The translations under genes and the position numbers were made by a program. Under the pieces are notes generated by a model. That model did not search any database. It saw nothing but the letters and a program-made list of their open reading frames with translations, and had not been told where the DNA came from. Shown here piece by piece: positions 1 through 6,282 of a stretch of 8,975 nt of DNA (position 1 is the stretch's first letter; every line of letters starts with the position of its first letter). This stretch comes from Firmicutes bacterium UBA5559 (GTDB lineage Bacteria > Bacillota > Clostridia > Peptostreptococcales > Anaerovoracaceae): contig DIMT01000027.1 of NCBI GenBank assembly GCA_002425705.1, forward strand, positions 82,425 to 91,399. The letters run 5' to 3'.

Positions 1-104
1 TTGGATGTGATGGGGCAGGTACCGCTGATGCAACCGATCTGAACATAGTACACGTATCCCAGCAAGGCACCGATCAATCCGCCCAGGGCAATTCTTTTAA
101 TCAT
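1..104 (-). CDS. DUF6132-like small membrane protein, N-terminal part
   Basis: The frame starts at ATG 102-104 and runs off the left edge after 34 codons, so only the N-terminus is present. It begins MIKRIALGGLIGALLGYVYY, a glycine-rich membrane segment, and continues to the short motif GCISGTCPITS. A single N-terminal helix followed by GCxSGTCPITS is what I recall of the DUF6132 family, small membrane proteins of unknown function; the two cysteines of the motif are present. A GGAAGGAG ribosome binding site sits about 6 bases before the ATG and supports the start. It lies 30 bp downstream of an 18-codon ORF. The family assignment is from memory of the motif; the rest of the protein and its downstream neighbours cannot be seen. 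Confidence 0.78.
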   Translation of the reverse strand, partial: MIKRIALGGLIGALLGYVYYVQIGCISGTCPITS

Positions 105-134
105 TGGCAACTCCTTCCGGTTCTGGTTTGATCT

Positions 135-191
135 TCACTTATAATTAGTATATCGGATTAGGAGTCCTCCCACGGTGACATTGTCACTCAT
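135..191 (-). CDS. possible 18-residue small ORF or gene remnant
   Basis: ATG at 189-191 is preceded by a perfect AGGAGG (198-203) with a 6-base spacing, better than most of the larger genes here. The product would be MSDNVTVGGLLIRYTNYK. Its start overlaps the end of the ATPase pseudogene (the sequence ATGAGTGA holds both the ATG and the TGA of the upstream frame), as in translational coupling. I do not recognise the peptide. It could be a real small protein, the shortened remnant of a larger gene, since the neighbouring ATPase has also suffered deletions, or a chance frame. No domain is visible, so the call rests only on the ribosome binding site and the coupling. Confidence 0.3.
   Translation of the reverse strand: MSDNVTVGGLLIRYTNYK
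175..187. promoter_or_regulatory. 13-bp palindrome, candidate operator
   Basis: GTGACA-T-TGTCAC is a perfect 6+1+6 inverted repeat about 70 bp upstream of the DUF6132-like start. It overlaps the stop codon of the ATPase pseudogene and the 5' end of the 18-codon ORF. The symmetry would suit a dimeric repressor or Crp/Fnr-like factor, but no convincing promoter is visible beside it, so this is a weak call. Confidence 0.22.
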
Positions 192-635
192 TGGTATCCT
201 CCTGAAACAGATAATGAAAATATCGCTCCGGATAGGCCATCAGTATTGGTGAATGGGTAGCGATGATAAACTGGGAATCCTTTTTTTCCAGCTCATGGAT
301 CCGGGCCATCAACGTCAGCAGCCTGGTTGAAAAAAACCATCCCTTGGCTGGTTTACCCCTTTGACCAGAGTAATATACTGATGGAGATTGGAGTGGCTTT
401 CATGGGAAGAAAAACAAAAATTACGGGTGCCACCTTCCGGATTGAAGCCATAAGCCACAGCCATGGCTTCCAGCAGGGTGGATTTCCCCGTACCGTTTTC
501 TCCTACCAGAAAAATCACCCGACTGCCGAATTCCAGTTCCTCCAAATGGCGAAGCAAAGGAAGGCGGGACAGATATTTATCCATTCCCGCCAGATCCTTA
601 TTCTTTTTAATCCCTCGAATATACAGTTCTTTCAT
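184..635 (-). pseudogene. AAA/ABC-type ATPase broken by internal deletions
   Basis: From ATG 633-635 the frame reads MKELYIRGIKKNKDL and then carries the family core HLEELEF, the Walker A motif GENGTGKST (about residues 46-54), LLEAMAVAYGFNPEGGT and VKGVNQPRDGFF, ending at a premature TGA at 315-317. In another frame the C-terminal part follows at once: RLLTLMARIHELEKKDSQFIIATHSPILMAYP and then ERYFHYLFQEDTNE, stopping at 184-186. In intact relatives as I remember them, about 70 residues, including the Walker B motif LDEPEAALSP, separate the two parts; here they are absent. A further stretch of about 30-35 residues appears missing in frame between MAYP and ERYFHYLF. Without Walker B the protein could not hydrolyse ATP normally. 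It follows the stalk-protein gene by 34 bp and probably shared its transcript. Confidence 0.82.
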
Positions 636-669
636 TTCATCTCTACCCTTGAGGGTTTGTTCTGGACAA

Positions 670-1332
670 TTACAGCAATGCACCGATCAAAGAACTGGGA
701 ACCATGGTTTTCCCTTCTTCCAGTTTAACAATCATGGACAATGCTTCCATCCGGTCCAAAGGCTGAAGATCCCTGGTCATATGGGTATAGGTAAACTCCT
801 TGCTCCCGATGGTGACCAACAGAACCTTATCGTCTTTAGTGATCTTAATCGGTTCTGTATGGGAAGTCCATACCACCTGATACCCTTTGGCCTCAGCTTC
901 TTCCCTCAGAGGAACATACTTATCTGCTTCCTGGCCGGTGGTCATCAAGGTTTCCGGAGTGCCGGATTCCACGATAAAAGCTACTGCCCCTGCCGTTTGG
1001 GGTGGAATGCTCATGGTCATGGGAGCCATGGCGTCCACTACTGCGGTGATCCTTGTGCCGACAGTGATGTCCTTAACGGATAACTCTTTACCGCTATTCC
1101 CTTCATAAACCGGAAGGTTCTCTTTGATGTGGAATACCATCCCCATATCGTCATTATCAATGGAAACGGTCCATCCTTCTTTATTTTCCCGAATATCGGA
1201 AACGACTCCGGATACCTGGATATGATTCGGATCCTTCTTCAGATCCTCCATGGTTCCGGCGAATGCGGTCATCGTGCTCATCAACAATACCACCACCAAT
1301 ATCAAACTAGTCCACTTCAATTTCATTTTCAT
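670..1332 (-). CDS. secreted stalk-domain protein (copper amine oxidase N-terminal-like)
   Basis: A 220-residue secreted protein. Residues 1-26 form a signal peptide (MKMKLK, a hydrophobic core, cleavage probable after AFA-G). Residues about 36-122 are beta-rich and end in the AMTMSIPPQT segment often seen ahead of stalk domains. Residues about 138-217 match the stalk-domain pattern: KYVPLREEAEAKGYQVVW, then KITKDDKVLLVTIGSKEFTY, then a second EGKTMVPSSLIGAL half. Such domains are non-catalytic wall- or surface-associated modules common in Bacillota; they were named after the N-terminal domain of copper amine oxidases and do not imply oxidase activity. ATG 1330-1332 is chosen because AAAGGA (1341-1346) lies 8 bases upstream. 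An ATG at 1335-1337 is in another frame. I see no clear promoter in the 126 bp between it and the tRNA terminator, although it must start there or depend on read-through. The ATPase pseudogene follows. Confidence 0.85.
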   Translation of the reverse strand: MKMKLKWTSLILVVVLLMSTMTAFAGTMEDLKKDPNHIQVSGVVSDIRENKEGWTVSIDNDDMGMVFHIKENLPVYEGNSGKELSVKDITVGTRITAVVDAMAPMTMSIPPQTAGAVAFIVESGTPETLMTTGQEADKYVPLREEAEAKGYQVVWTSHTEPIKITKDDKVLLVTIGSKEFTYTHMTRDLQPLDRMEALSMIVKLEEGKTMVPSSLIGALL

Positions 1333-1458
1333 TTCATTTTTCCTTTCAGTTTTTCATGTCGCTTACAAAGAGTAGACCTGAAAATACAGGGGAAAGTTCC
1401 ACGATTACCAGAAATATTTTTAAATTGGTAAAAAAAATGCGCAATTGTGCCATTGATT

Positions 1459-1496
1459 AAAAAAAAAGCAGATGCCTTTTTGCTGCATCTGCTTTT
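1459..1496 (-). terminator. intrinsic terminator after tRNA-Val
   Basis: Read on the minus strand, the 8-bp arms GCAGATGC and GCATCTGC (1485-1492 and 1468-1475), extended by four A-T pairs, enclose a short A-rich loop and are followed by an uninterrupted run of nine T. It begins only a few bases beyond the CCA end of the tRNA. It should end both the tRNA transcript and any read-through from the lipoprotein gene, separating them from the stalk-protein gene. Confidence 0.93.
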
Positions 1497-1500
1497 CGTT

Positions 1501-1576
1501 TGGTGGGCGATACTGGGCTCGAACCAACGACTTCCACCTTGTCGAGGTGGCACTCTACCAACTGAGTTAATCGCCC
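1501..1576 (-). tRNA. tRNA-Val (GAC), CCA encoded, with C33
   Basis: The 76-base minus-strand sequence folds as a standard cloverleaf: acceptor GGGCGAT/ATCGCCC, D stem ACTC/GAGT with an AGTTGGTA loop, anticodon stem CCACC/GGTGG with loop TCGACAA, variable region AAGTC, T stem GTTGG/CCAGT with loop TTCGAGC, discriminator A and genomic CCA. The anticodon is GAC, and A73 with A35-C36 fits valine identity. Position 33 is C, where U is nearly universal; related valine tRNAs carry TTGACAA. The D stem pair 10-25 is A-U rather than G-C, a compensated change, and the T stem has two G-U wobbles. The gene has its own promoter and terminator, so it is probably transcribed. It could be a diverged extra copy. 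Confidence 0.95.
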
Positions 1577-1615
1577 CCGTTCCGGATTTGCTGCTGCATC
1601 TCCGGCACGAATCTA

Positions 1616-1644
1616 ATTTTAGCACGAAACAACTAACGAGTCAA
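1616..1644 (-). promoter_or_regulatory. sigma-A promoter of tRNA-Val
   Basis: On the minus strand, TTGACT (1639-1644) and TAAAAT (1616-1621) are separated by exactly 17 bases. Transcription would start near 1609, giving a leader of about 33 bases that contains a small CCGGA/TCCGG hairpin. The -35 hexamer includes the TGA stop codon of the lipoprotein gene, so promoter and coding end share bases. Confidence 0.88.
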
Positions 1645-2354
1645 GAAAAGGATTTCATCATTTCATCCATATCCATGACCTGAACACCTGCAGGAATTTC
1701 AAAGAGGCTGTCCTCCAGTTCTCCCATAGTGAAATTCCGGAATTCTGCAGTGACCGTCTCTCCGTCAACGGTGGTCACTACTTTCAGGGGCATGCTGCCC
1801 TCTTCCCATATCCACATTTCACCCTTACCGCCTTCTACGGGCATTTCATAGACCAGGCACTTCTTTCCCTCGAACTCATCTTTCCTCACAAAAATCATAT
1901 TTTGGTCATCGGCATCGGAAAGGTAGTCCTTTGGTGAAGTGTATTCCGTATCCGAGTTCTCCAGAGACAAGGCAATGGCCTGATTCATCTGAGGCTGCAT
2001 CATATAAACAATCTGTTTATCCAGATCCACGATGGATAGGATGGGGTCTCCTCCCTGGGGATTTTCCATCTCAGATCTCATCTTCTTTTCCTTGACCCAC
2101 ATTTTATGGGCTAAGGTGGACCCATCCGGCATGGTTACCACATAATCGTAGGAATACCCCTCTTTGCTGCTAAGGCCTTTGGCAATCAGCTCTTCCGCTG
2201 ATGGGATTAGACTTTCTGACTCTGATTCCTGATCCGGGGGTTCACCGGATTCGGACTCGCTCTCACCTCCACCGCCGCATCCACCCATAATCACAATCAA
2301 ACTGAGCAGGGCAATGAGGACACCATAGAATATCCTTCTGTTTTTTGTTTTCAT
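1641..2354 (-). CDS. DUF4412/LolA-like lipoprotein
   Basis: A 237-residue exported lipoprotein. The N-terminus has MKTKNRR, a hydrophobic stretch (residues 9-23) and a lipobox IMGGC with the lipidated cysteine at residue 26. A low-complexity linker of Gly, Glu and Ser follows (27-48). Residues about 52-230 are a beta-rich domain: YDYVVTMPDG, MWVKEKKMRSEM, IVDLDKQIVYMM, WIWEEGSMPLKVV, and the C-terminal SLFEIPAGVQVMDM typical of DUF4412 and outer-membrane-lipoprotein-sorting-like folds, which bind hydrophobic ligands in some members. ATG 2352-2354 is preferred: AGGAGG sits 9 bases upstream, while the ATG directly abutting that AGGAGG is too close. The gene begins 34 bp after the flavoprotein gene, and its stop lies within the tRNA -35 box. 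The ligand or role is unknown. Confidence 0.85.
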   Translation of the reverse strand: MKTKNRRIFYGVLIALLSLIVIMGGCGGGGESESESGEPPDQESESESLIPSAEELIAKGLSSKEGYSYDYVVTMPDGSTLAHKMWVKEKKMRSEMENPQGGDPILSIVDLDKQIVYMMQPQMNQAIALSLENSDTEYTSPKDYLSDADDQNMIFVRKDEFEGKKCLVYEMPVEGGKGEMWIWEEGSMPLKVVTTVDGETVTAEFRNFTMGELEDSLFEIPAGVQVMDMDEMMKSFS

Positions 2355-2382
2355 GAAGTTCATCCTCCTTTCATGATTTTTT

Positions 2383-2391
2383 ATTATATCA
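2383..2391 (-). promoter_or_regulatory. possible extended -10 element before the lipoprotein
   Basis: The minus strand has TGATATAAT, a perfect TATAAT (2383-2388) with the TGn extension, where the TGA is also the flavoprotein stop codon. No -35 resembling TTGACA is found 16-18 bases upstream. The lipoprotein may have its own weak start in addition to read-through; the A/T-rich match could also be chance. Confidence 0.35.
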
Positions 2392-2940
2392 ACCTTCATT
2401 GAAAAATCGAGCCAGTTGGCGAACATCTTCCAGTAATTCCGGGTGCTTTTCCGGAGGAACCTTGTCTGAATTTTTATAGCACACCGGCTTACCCATCATT
2501 CCTGCGTTCATCTCCGCTAGAAGCTCCCGAACCGTGTCCAGCCCCTTATCCATGGGCCGGTCTCCCCCCTGAACCAATATGATTCCTCCTTTTTTCGCCT
2601 TTGGCACCGGCTTTTCCTTACGGAAAACCCGGCCGCAGAAGTAAGTTTGCAGCCGGCTGGTCACCGACAAAAGGGGCCCTGTTATTTCAGAAAAGAAGAT
2701 GGGCGAGGCAATCAGGATATTATCGGCTTCCTGGATTTCCTCATACAGTTCCTGCATCCCGTCCTGAATGCTGCAGCCCGGATTTTTCCAGCAATAGCGG
2801 CAGTCAATGCAGGGTCGGATCTTTCCATCGTAGGCATGGATTACCTGGTATTCCCCCTTCAAATGGGCAAGGAATTCTTGCTGTAAAAAAGCGGTGTCTC
2901 CGCTTATTCTGGGCGAACCATTGAAAATCAACGTTTTCAT
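2389..2940 (-). CDS. iron-sulfur flavoprotein, NADPH-dependent FMN reductase family
   Basis: A 183-residue flavodoxin-fold protein. The N-terminal FNGSPR loop (residues 6-11) is the FMN-phosphate site of this family. Cysteines 44, 47, 50 and 56 (PCIDCRYCWKNPGC) form the compact CX2CX2CX5C motif that binds a [4Fe-4S] cluster in archaeal iron-sulfur flavoproteins. It is followed by the usual IQDGMQELYEEIQEADNILIASPIFF segment around the flavin. Such proteins move electrons between ferredoxin or NAD(P)H and acceptors, including oxygen species or quinone-like compounds; the true partner is unknown. ATG 2938-2940 is chosen because AGGAG lies 8 bases upstream; an ATG at 2944-2946 would add two residues but sits too close to that site. 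It lies 13 bp after the epimerase gene, indicating co-transcription. Confidence 0.9.
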   Translation of the reverse strand: MKTLIFNGSPRISGDTAFLQQEFLAHLKGEYQVIHAYDGKIRPCIDCRYCWKNPGCSIQDGMQELYEEIQEADNILIASPIFFSEITGPLLSVTSRLQTYFCGRVFRKEKPVPKAKKGGIILVQGGDRPMDKGLDTVRELLAEMNAGMMGKPVCYKNSDKVPPEKHPELLEDVRQLARFFNEG

Positions 2941-2953
2941 ATCCATCTCTCCT

Positions 2954-3979
2954 TTACTGCCTCCCATCCAACTCCCTCTCTGGAATCCGGCCTTGTGCGC
3001 CGAGCCATTCCAGGGTATCCCGGAGGGTGTCCTCCATATTTCTCGCATGGTATCCCAGTTCCCGGTCTGCCTTTTCGTGACTGAAAAGGCCATTGGAATT
3101 CAGCGTATATATGGAATAGGAAGTGAACAGAGGCGGCGTACCTCTCCAGTGATAATAGGCTTCGCAAAGGGGGGCAGTGCCCTTCAAAAACCAAAGAGGC
3201 AGAGTATGGCGGATTCGCTTTCCTCCTGTCAGGCTGCAGAGCATCCCCAGAAGCTCCTGGACACTAAAAAAACGGTTGGACAGGATATAGCCTTCTCCAA
3301 TCCTTCCTTTCTCGCAGGCAGCCCGGATTCCTTCTGCCACATCCCGGACGTCCACAAAATCATAGCCTCCGTCAATGGCGGCGGTCAGCCTTCCACTGCA
3401 ATAGTCCGCCAGCAATGCGGTGGTATGGCCTCTGCCGTAGTCATAAGGACCGATGATTCCAGAGGGATGAACCACACAGGCCGGCAGCCCTCTGCTCCTG
3501 CAGGCTTCCAGTACCGCTGCTGTAGCAATCGCCTTAGATTTGGCATAATGGCCGATGACCCGATCCGGGCTGAAATCGGTTGTTTCTGTTATGATTTCTC
3601 CCTTGGGTTTTTCAGGAATAGCATGGACAGAACTGACATAGACCATCCTTTTGACCTTACTGGCCAAGGCTTGCTCGATGACGTTGCCCGTTCCCTCACC
3701 ATTGACCCGATAAAGGGCGTCTGTATTTTTTGTGGAGATGGACACGATGCCGGCGCAATGAATGAGAATCTGATCCTGCTTCTTGGGATTGCTGAAAAAA
3801 GGTGTCAGGCTGGCAGGATTGCAGACATCTCCCCTGAAAATTTCCACCGGCCCTTCCGGCAAATGTTGTTCCTGATCCATGGCCAGGATCCGGACCAGCT
3901 TACCGGATTCTAAAAGCATTCGTACCACTGCAGTTCCCAGATGGCCGGCGCCTCCGGTAACCAGGTACATTTCTTCCAT
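2954..3979 (-). CDS. NAD-dependent epimerase/dehydratase family protein (extended SDR)
   Basis: A 341-residue extended short-chain dehydrogenase/reductase. The NAD(P)-binding glycine motif TGGAGHLG is at residues 8-15, DVCNP follows the second strand, the catalytic YVSS serine is near residue 116, and the YxxxK pair is Tyr145-Lys149 (YAKSK). HPSGIIGP (171-178) and FVDVRDVAEG (208-217) are typical of the dihydroflavonol-reductase/3-beta-HSD branch. The C-terminal half binds substrate, which cannot be predicted. Length fits the family. Its ribosome binding site (AAGGTG, 7 bases before ATG 3977-3979) lies in the last codons of rsgA, whose stop is only 4 bp away, so the two are likely translated together. 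Confidence 0.9.
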   Translation of the reverse strand: MEEMYLVTGGAGHLGTAVVRMLLESGKLVRILAMDQEQHLPEGPVEIFRGDVCNPASLTPFFSNPKKQDQILIHCAGIVSISTKNTDALYRVNGEGTGNVIEQALASKVKRMVYVSSVHAIPEKPKGEIITETTDFSPDRVIGHYAKSKAIATAAVLEACRSRGLPACVVHPSGIIGPYDYGRGHTTALLADYCSGRLTAAIDGGYDFVDVRDVAEGIRAACEKGRIGEGYILSNRFFSVQELLGMLCSLTGGKRIRHTLPLWFLKGTAPLCEAYYHWRGTPPLFTSYSIYTLNSNGLFSHEKADRELGYHARNMEDTLRDTLEWLGAQGRIPERELDGRQ

Positions 3980-3983
3980 GGTT

Positions 3984-5060
3984 TCACCTTCTTTTTTTAC
4001 TGTTTTTCACAAAATCCCGGGCGTTTTTGATTCCGCCAAATTCAGCGAACATGGTACTTATTTTTTCTTTTTCTATCTGCCGGGAATTAAGGCCGTCATA
4101 TCGGTTCTCTTTCTGCAGCTTTTTGTAACTGGCCAGCCGCTCTTCTGAAAGAGTTCCTTCTTCGATAGCCCTTCGGACTTGGCATCCCGGCTCTGATTCA
4201 TGGGTACAATCCCGGAAACGACAATCCAGAGCCAGGTCCTCGATGTCCTGAAAAGCAGAGGATAGATCTCCGGATTCCAAGCCGATTTCCCTCATCCCCG
4301 GGGTATCGATTACCGCTCCCCCCTCCGGTATCAGCATCAGATCCCGCCGGGTGGTGGTATGCCTTCCCTTATCGTCATCTTCCCGGATGTCTCCCACCTT
4401 AATCCACTCTTTGCCCAGCAAATGATTAATCAGAGTTGATTTTCCCACACCGGAGGATCCCAGAAAAACTGCTGTAACTCCCGGCTTGATCAGCTCTCGG
4501 ATTTCTTCAATTCCTTCATCCAGAAGGCTGGATGTAACGATTACCTGAACGCCGAAGGCGACGGACTGGATTTCTGCCAGCCGTTCTTCCAAATCCTGGC
4601 AAAGATCCGCCTTGGTCAGGAGAATCACCGGTGCAGCTCCGCTCTCCCAGGCCAGGGCCAGATACCGCTCCAGTCGCCGCAGATTAAAATCCTTGTTAAG
4701 GGACATACAGAGAAAAACGATATCCATGTTGACCGCAACCACCTGCTGACCTTCTCCGCCTCCGGCAGCTTTTCGTTGAAACAGGCTTTTTCGCTTAAGG
4801 ATTCCGTGGATGATGCCGTTTCCCTGATTATCCGACTGGCGGTCCAGCAGAACGAAATCCCCCACTGCCGGAAATTCCCAGGCTTCCTCCGCTTGGTAAC
4901 GAAGCTTTCCCGTTACTTCCGCCAGCAATTCCCCTTCTTCCAGCGCCACCCGATACAGGTCTTTATATTGGCTGATCACCCGGCCTGGATAAAGGTCCGG
5001 AAATCTTCCGGCTTCTTCCAAGGTCTTTCGTGTAAACCCAAGCTGAAAAAATCGATCCAT
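3984..5060 (-). CDS. rsgA: ribosome small-subunit-dependent GTPase A
   Basis: A 358-residue circularly permuted GTPase that acts late in 30S subunit assembly. An N-terminal OB-fold (about residues 25-100) precedes the G domain in permuted order: TKAD (149-152, G4), then GSSGVGKST (201-209, Walker A/G1), then DTPGM (252-256, G3). The zinc knuckle Cys280, Cys285, His287, Cys293 (CRFRDCTHESEPGC) is complete, followed by a helical, basic C-terminus ending KKRR. Length is at the longer end of the family. ATG 5058-5060 has AAGGAG 9 bases upstream. A stronger site (AAGGAGG) stands before an out-of-frame ATG at 5086-5088. It follows chrA by 49 bp without a visible terminator and precedes the epimerase by 4 bp. 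Confidence 0.97.
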   Translation of the reverse strand: MDRFFQLGFTRKTLEEAGRFPDLYPGRVISQYKDLYRVALEEGELLAEVTGKLRYQAEEAWEFPAVGDFVLLDRQSDNQGNGIIHGILKRKSLFQRKAAGGGEGQQVVAVNMDIVFLCMSLNKDFNLRRLERYLALAWESGAAPVILLTKADLCQDLEERLAEIQSVAFGVQVIVTSSLLDEGIEEIRELIKPGVTAVFLGSSGVGKSTLINHLLGKEWIKVGDIREDDDKGRHTTTRRDLMLIPEGGAVIDTPGMREIGLESGDLSSAFQDIEDLALDCRFRDCTHESEPGCQVRRAIEEGTLSEERLASYKKLQKENRYDGLNSRQIEKEKISTMFAEFGGIKNARDFVKNSKKRR

Positions 5061-5109
5061 CTTTTCTGTCTCCTTTTTCTATCTCCATTGTACTCCTCCT
5101 TCGTCGCTC

Positions 5110-6282
5110 CTACAACGAAAAAATGGAGAATGCCCATCCGGCACCAGCACCGAGCAAAACGATGGCCCAGGAAGGCGTCTTCCAGAAGACCAGCAGGACG
5201 AAAAGGGCCATAGCCAGGACAAAATCTGCCGCTCCATGTATCGCCGTCGTCCACAGAGGGTCATACAGGGCTGCTGCCAGTATCCCAACTACACAGGCAT
5301 TGACCCCAATCAGAGCCGACTGGATCGTCGGATTCCTGCGCAGCCGATCCCAGTAGGGCATGACTCCCAGCACCAGCAGAAAAGAGGGCAAAAAAATGGC
5401 AATCAGAGCAATGACCGCTCCAGGTATTCCTGCAATCTGAGCTCCCAGATAACTGGCAAAGGTGAATAGGGGGCCAGGAACAGCCTGTGCTGCTCCATAT
5501 CCTGCCAGGAAGGACTCCTTGCTGATCAGTCCCTCCGGCACAAGCTCAAGCTCCAATAAGGGCAGAACCACATGACCTCCTCCAAACACCAGAGATCCGG
5601 AACGATAGAAACTATCCACCAAAATCAGGTAGATTTCCGGAAAGGTCCGAACCAGTAGAGGCAGTCCTGCCAGCAATCCAAAGAAAAGGACTAAAAACAG
5701 AAATGCTTTGCTCCCCTTCTGCTCTTTGGGCTGAGTGAGAACCGTTCCGGCTGTTTTATCCCGGAAGAGGTAAACACCAAGCAGTCCAGACAAGAGGATC
5801 AGTATCACCTGGGTAAAAGCCGTCGGTATAAACAGCGTAATGCCGATGGTAACGGCCGCAATGGATGCGGTGCTTCGTTCATTGGCCAGTTTTCGTCCCA
5901 TAGATAAAATGGAGTGGGCCACAATAGCGACCGCCACCACCTTCAGCCCCTGAATCCATCCCAGAGCACCTCCATCAAAATCTTTTAGGAATAGAGCAAA
6001 CAGAGCCAAAGCCAAGGCGGAAGGAAGAGTGAAACCAATCCAGGCAGCGATGGCGCCCAAAGTACCAGCTCGAATCTTTCCGATTCCGATTCCGATCTGA
6101 CTGCTGGCCGGCCCTGGAAGGAACTGGCACAAGGCCACCAAGTCTGCATAGCGACCTTCATCGATCCATTTCTTTCGTTCCACATATTCCCGGTGAAAAT
6201 ATCCCAGATGGGCAATGGGCCCTCCAAAGGATGTCAGCCCCAAATAGGTGGACACCCGCAATACTTCTAATACTTTATTCAT
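5110..6282 (-). CDS. chrA: chromate transporter, two-domain CHR family
   Basis: A 390-residue inner-membrane protein with the two homologous CHR halves. The first half has the signature FGGPIAHLGYF (residues 19-29) and QFLPGPASSQ (53-62). The second has FGGGHVVLPLLE (233-244) and QAVPGPLFTF (266-275). Hydrophobic segments run throughout, about ten or more, and a hydrophilic loop (about 175-192) joins the halves. Family members export chromate, and some may move sulfate. ATG 6280-6282 has AAGGAG about 10 bases upstream and overlaps the last 8 bp of padR, so translation is coupled. Upstream in-frame codons exist but would lie within padR without a comparable site. Expression is presumably controlled by the PadR product. 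It is intact, with no frameshift. Confidence 0.95.
   Translation of the reverse strand: MNKVLEVLRVSTYLGLTSFGGPIAHLGYFHREYVERKKWIDEGRYADLVALCQFLPGPASSQIGIGIGKIRAGTLGAIAAWIGFTLPSALALALFALFLKDFDGGALGWIQGLKVVAVAIVAHSILSMGRKLANERSTASIAAVTIGITLFIPTAFTQVILILLSGLLGVYLFRDKTAGTVLTQPKEQKGSKAFLFLVLFFGLLAGLPLLVRTFPEIYLILVDSFYRSGSLVFGGGHVVLPLLELELVPEGLISKESFLAGYGAAQAVPGPLFTFASYLGAQIAGIPGAVIALIAIFLPSFLLVLGVMPYWDRLRRNPTIQSALIGVNACVVGILAAALYDPLWTTAIHGAADFVLAMALFVLLVFWKTPSWAIVLLGAGAGWAFSIFSL

Noticed and set aside
640..660. Small ACCCT-CA-AGGGT hairpin between the stalk gene and the ATPase pseudogene
   Set aside because: It is too short and has no T-tract, so it is not a terminator; AAGGG is better read as the ribosome binding site of the pseudogene.
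463..1083. Plus-strand open frame of 206 codons across the ATPase and stalk genes
   Set aside because: It is antisense to clear family matches on the minus strand, and its translation is low-complexity without motifs.
1481..1601. 10-bp direct repeat TGCTGCATCT on both sides of the tRNA gene (1481-1490 and 1592-1601), like an insertion footprint
   Set aside because: One copy is part of the terminator hairpin and the other of the leader hairpin; with no inserted element or integrase, chance or local slippage is simpler.
2894..3913. Long open frame on the plus strand opposite the epimerase (339 codons)
   Set aside because: It lies antisense to a gene with complete catalytic motifs, has no ribosome binding site and encodes no recognisable domain; it is a shadow of codon bias.
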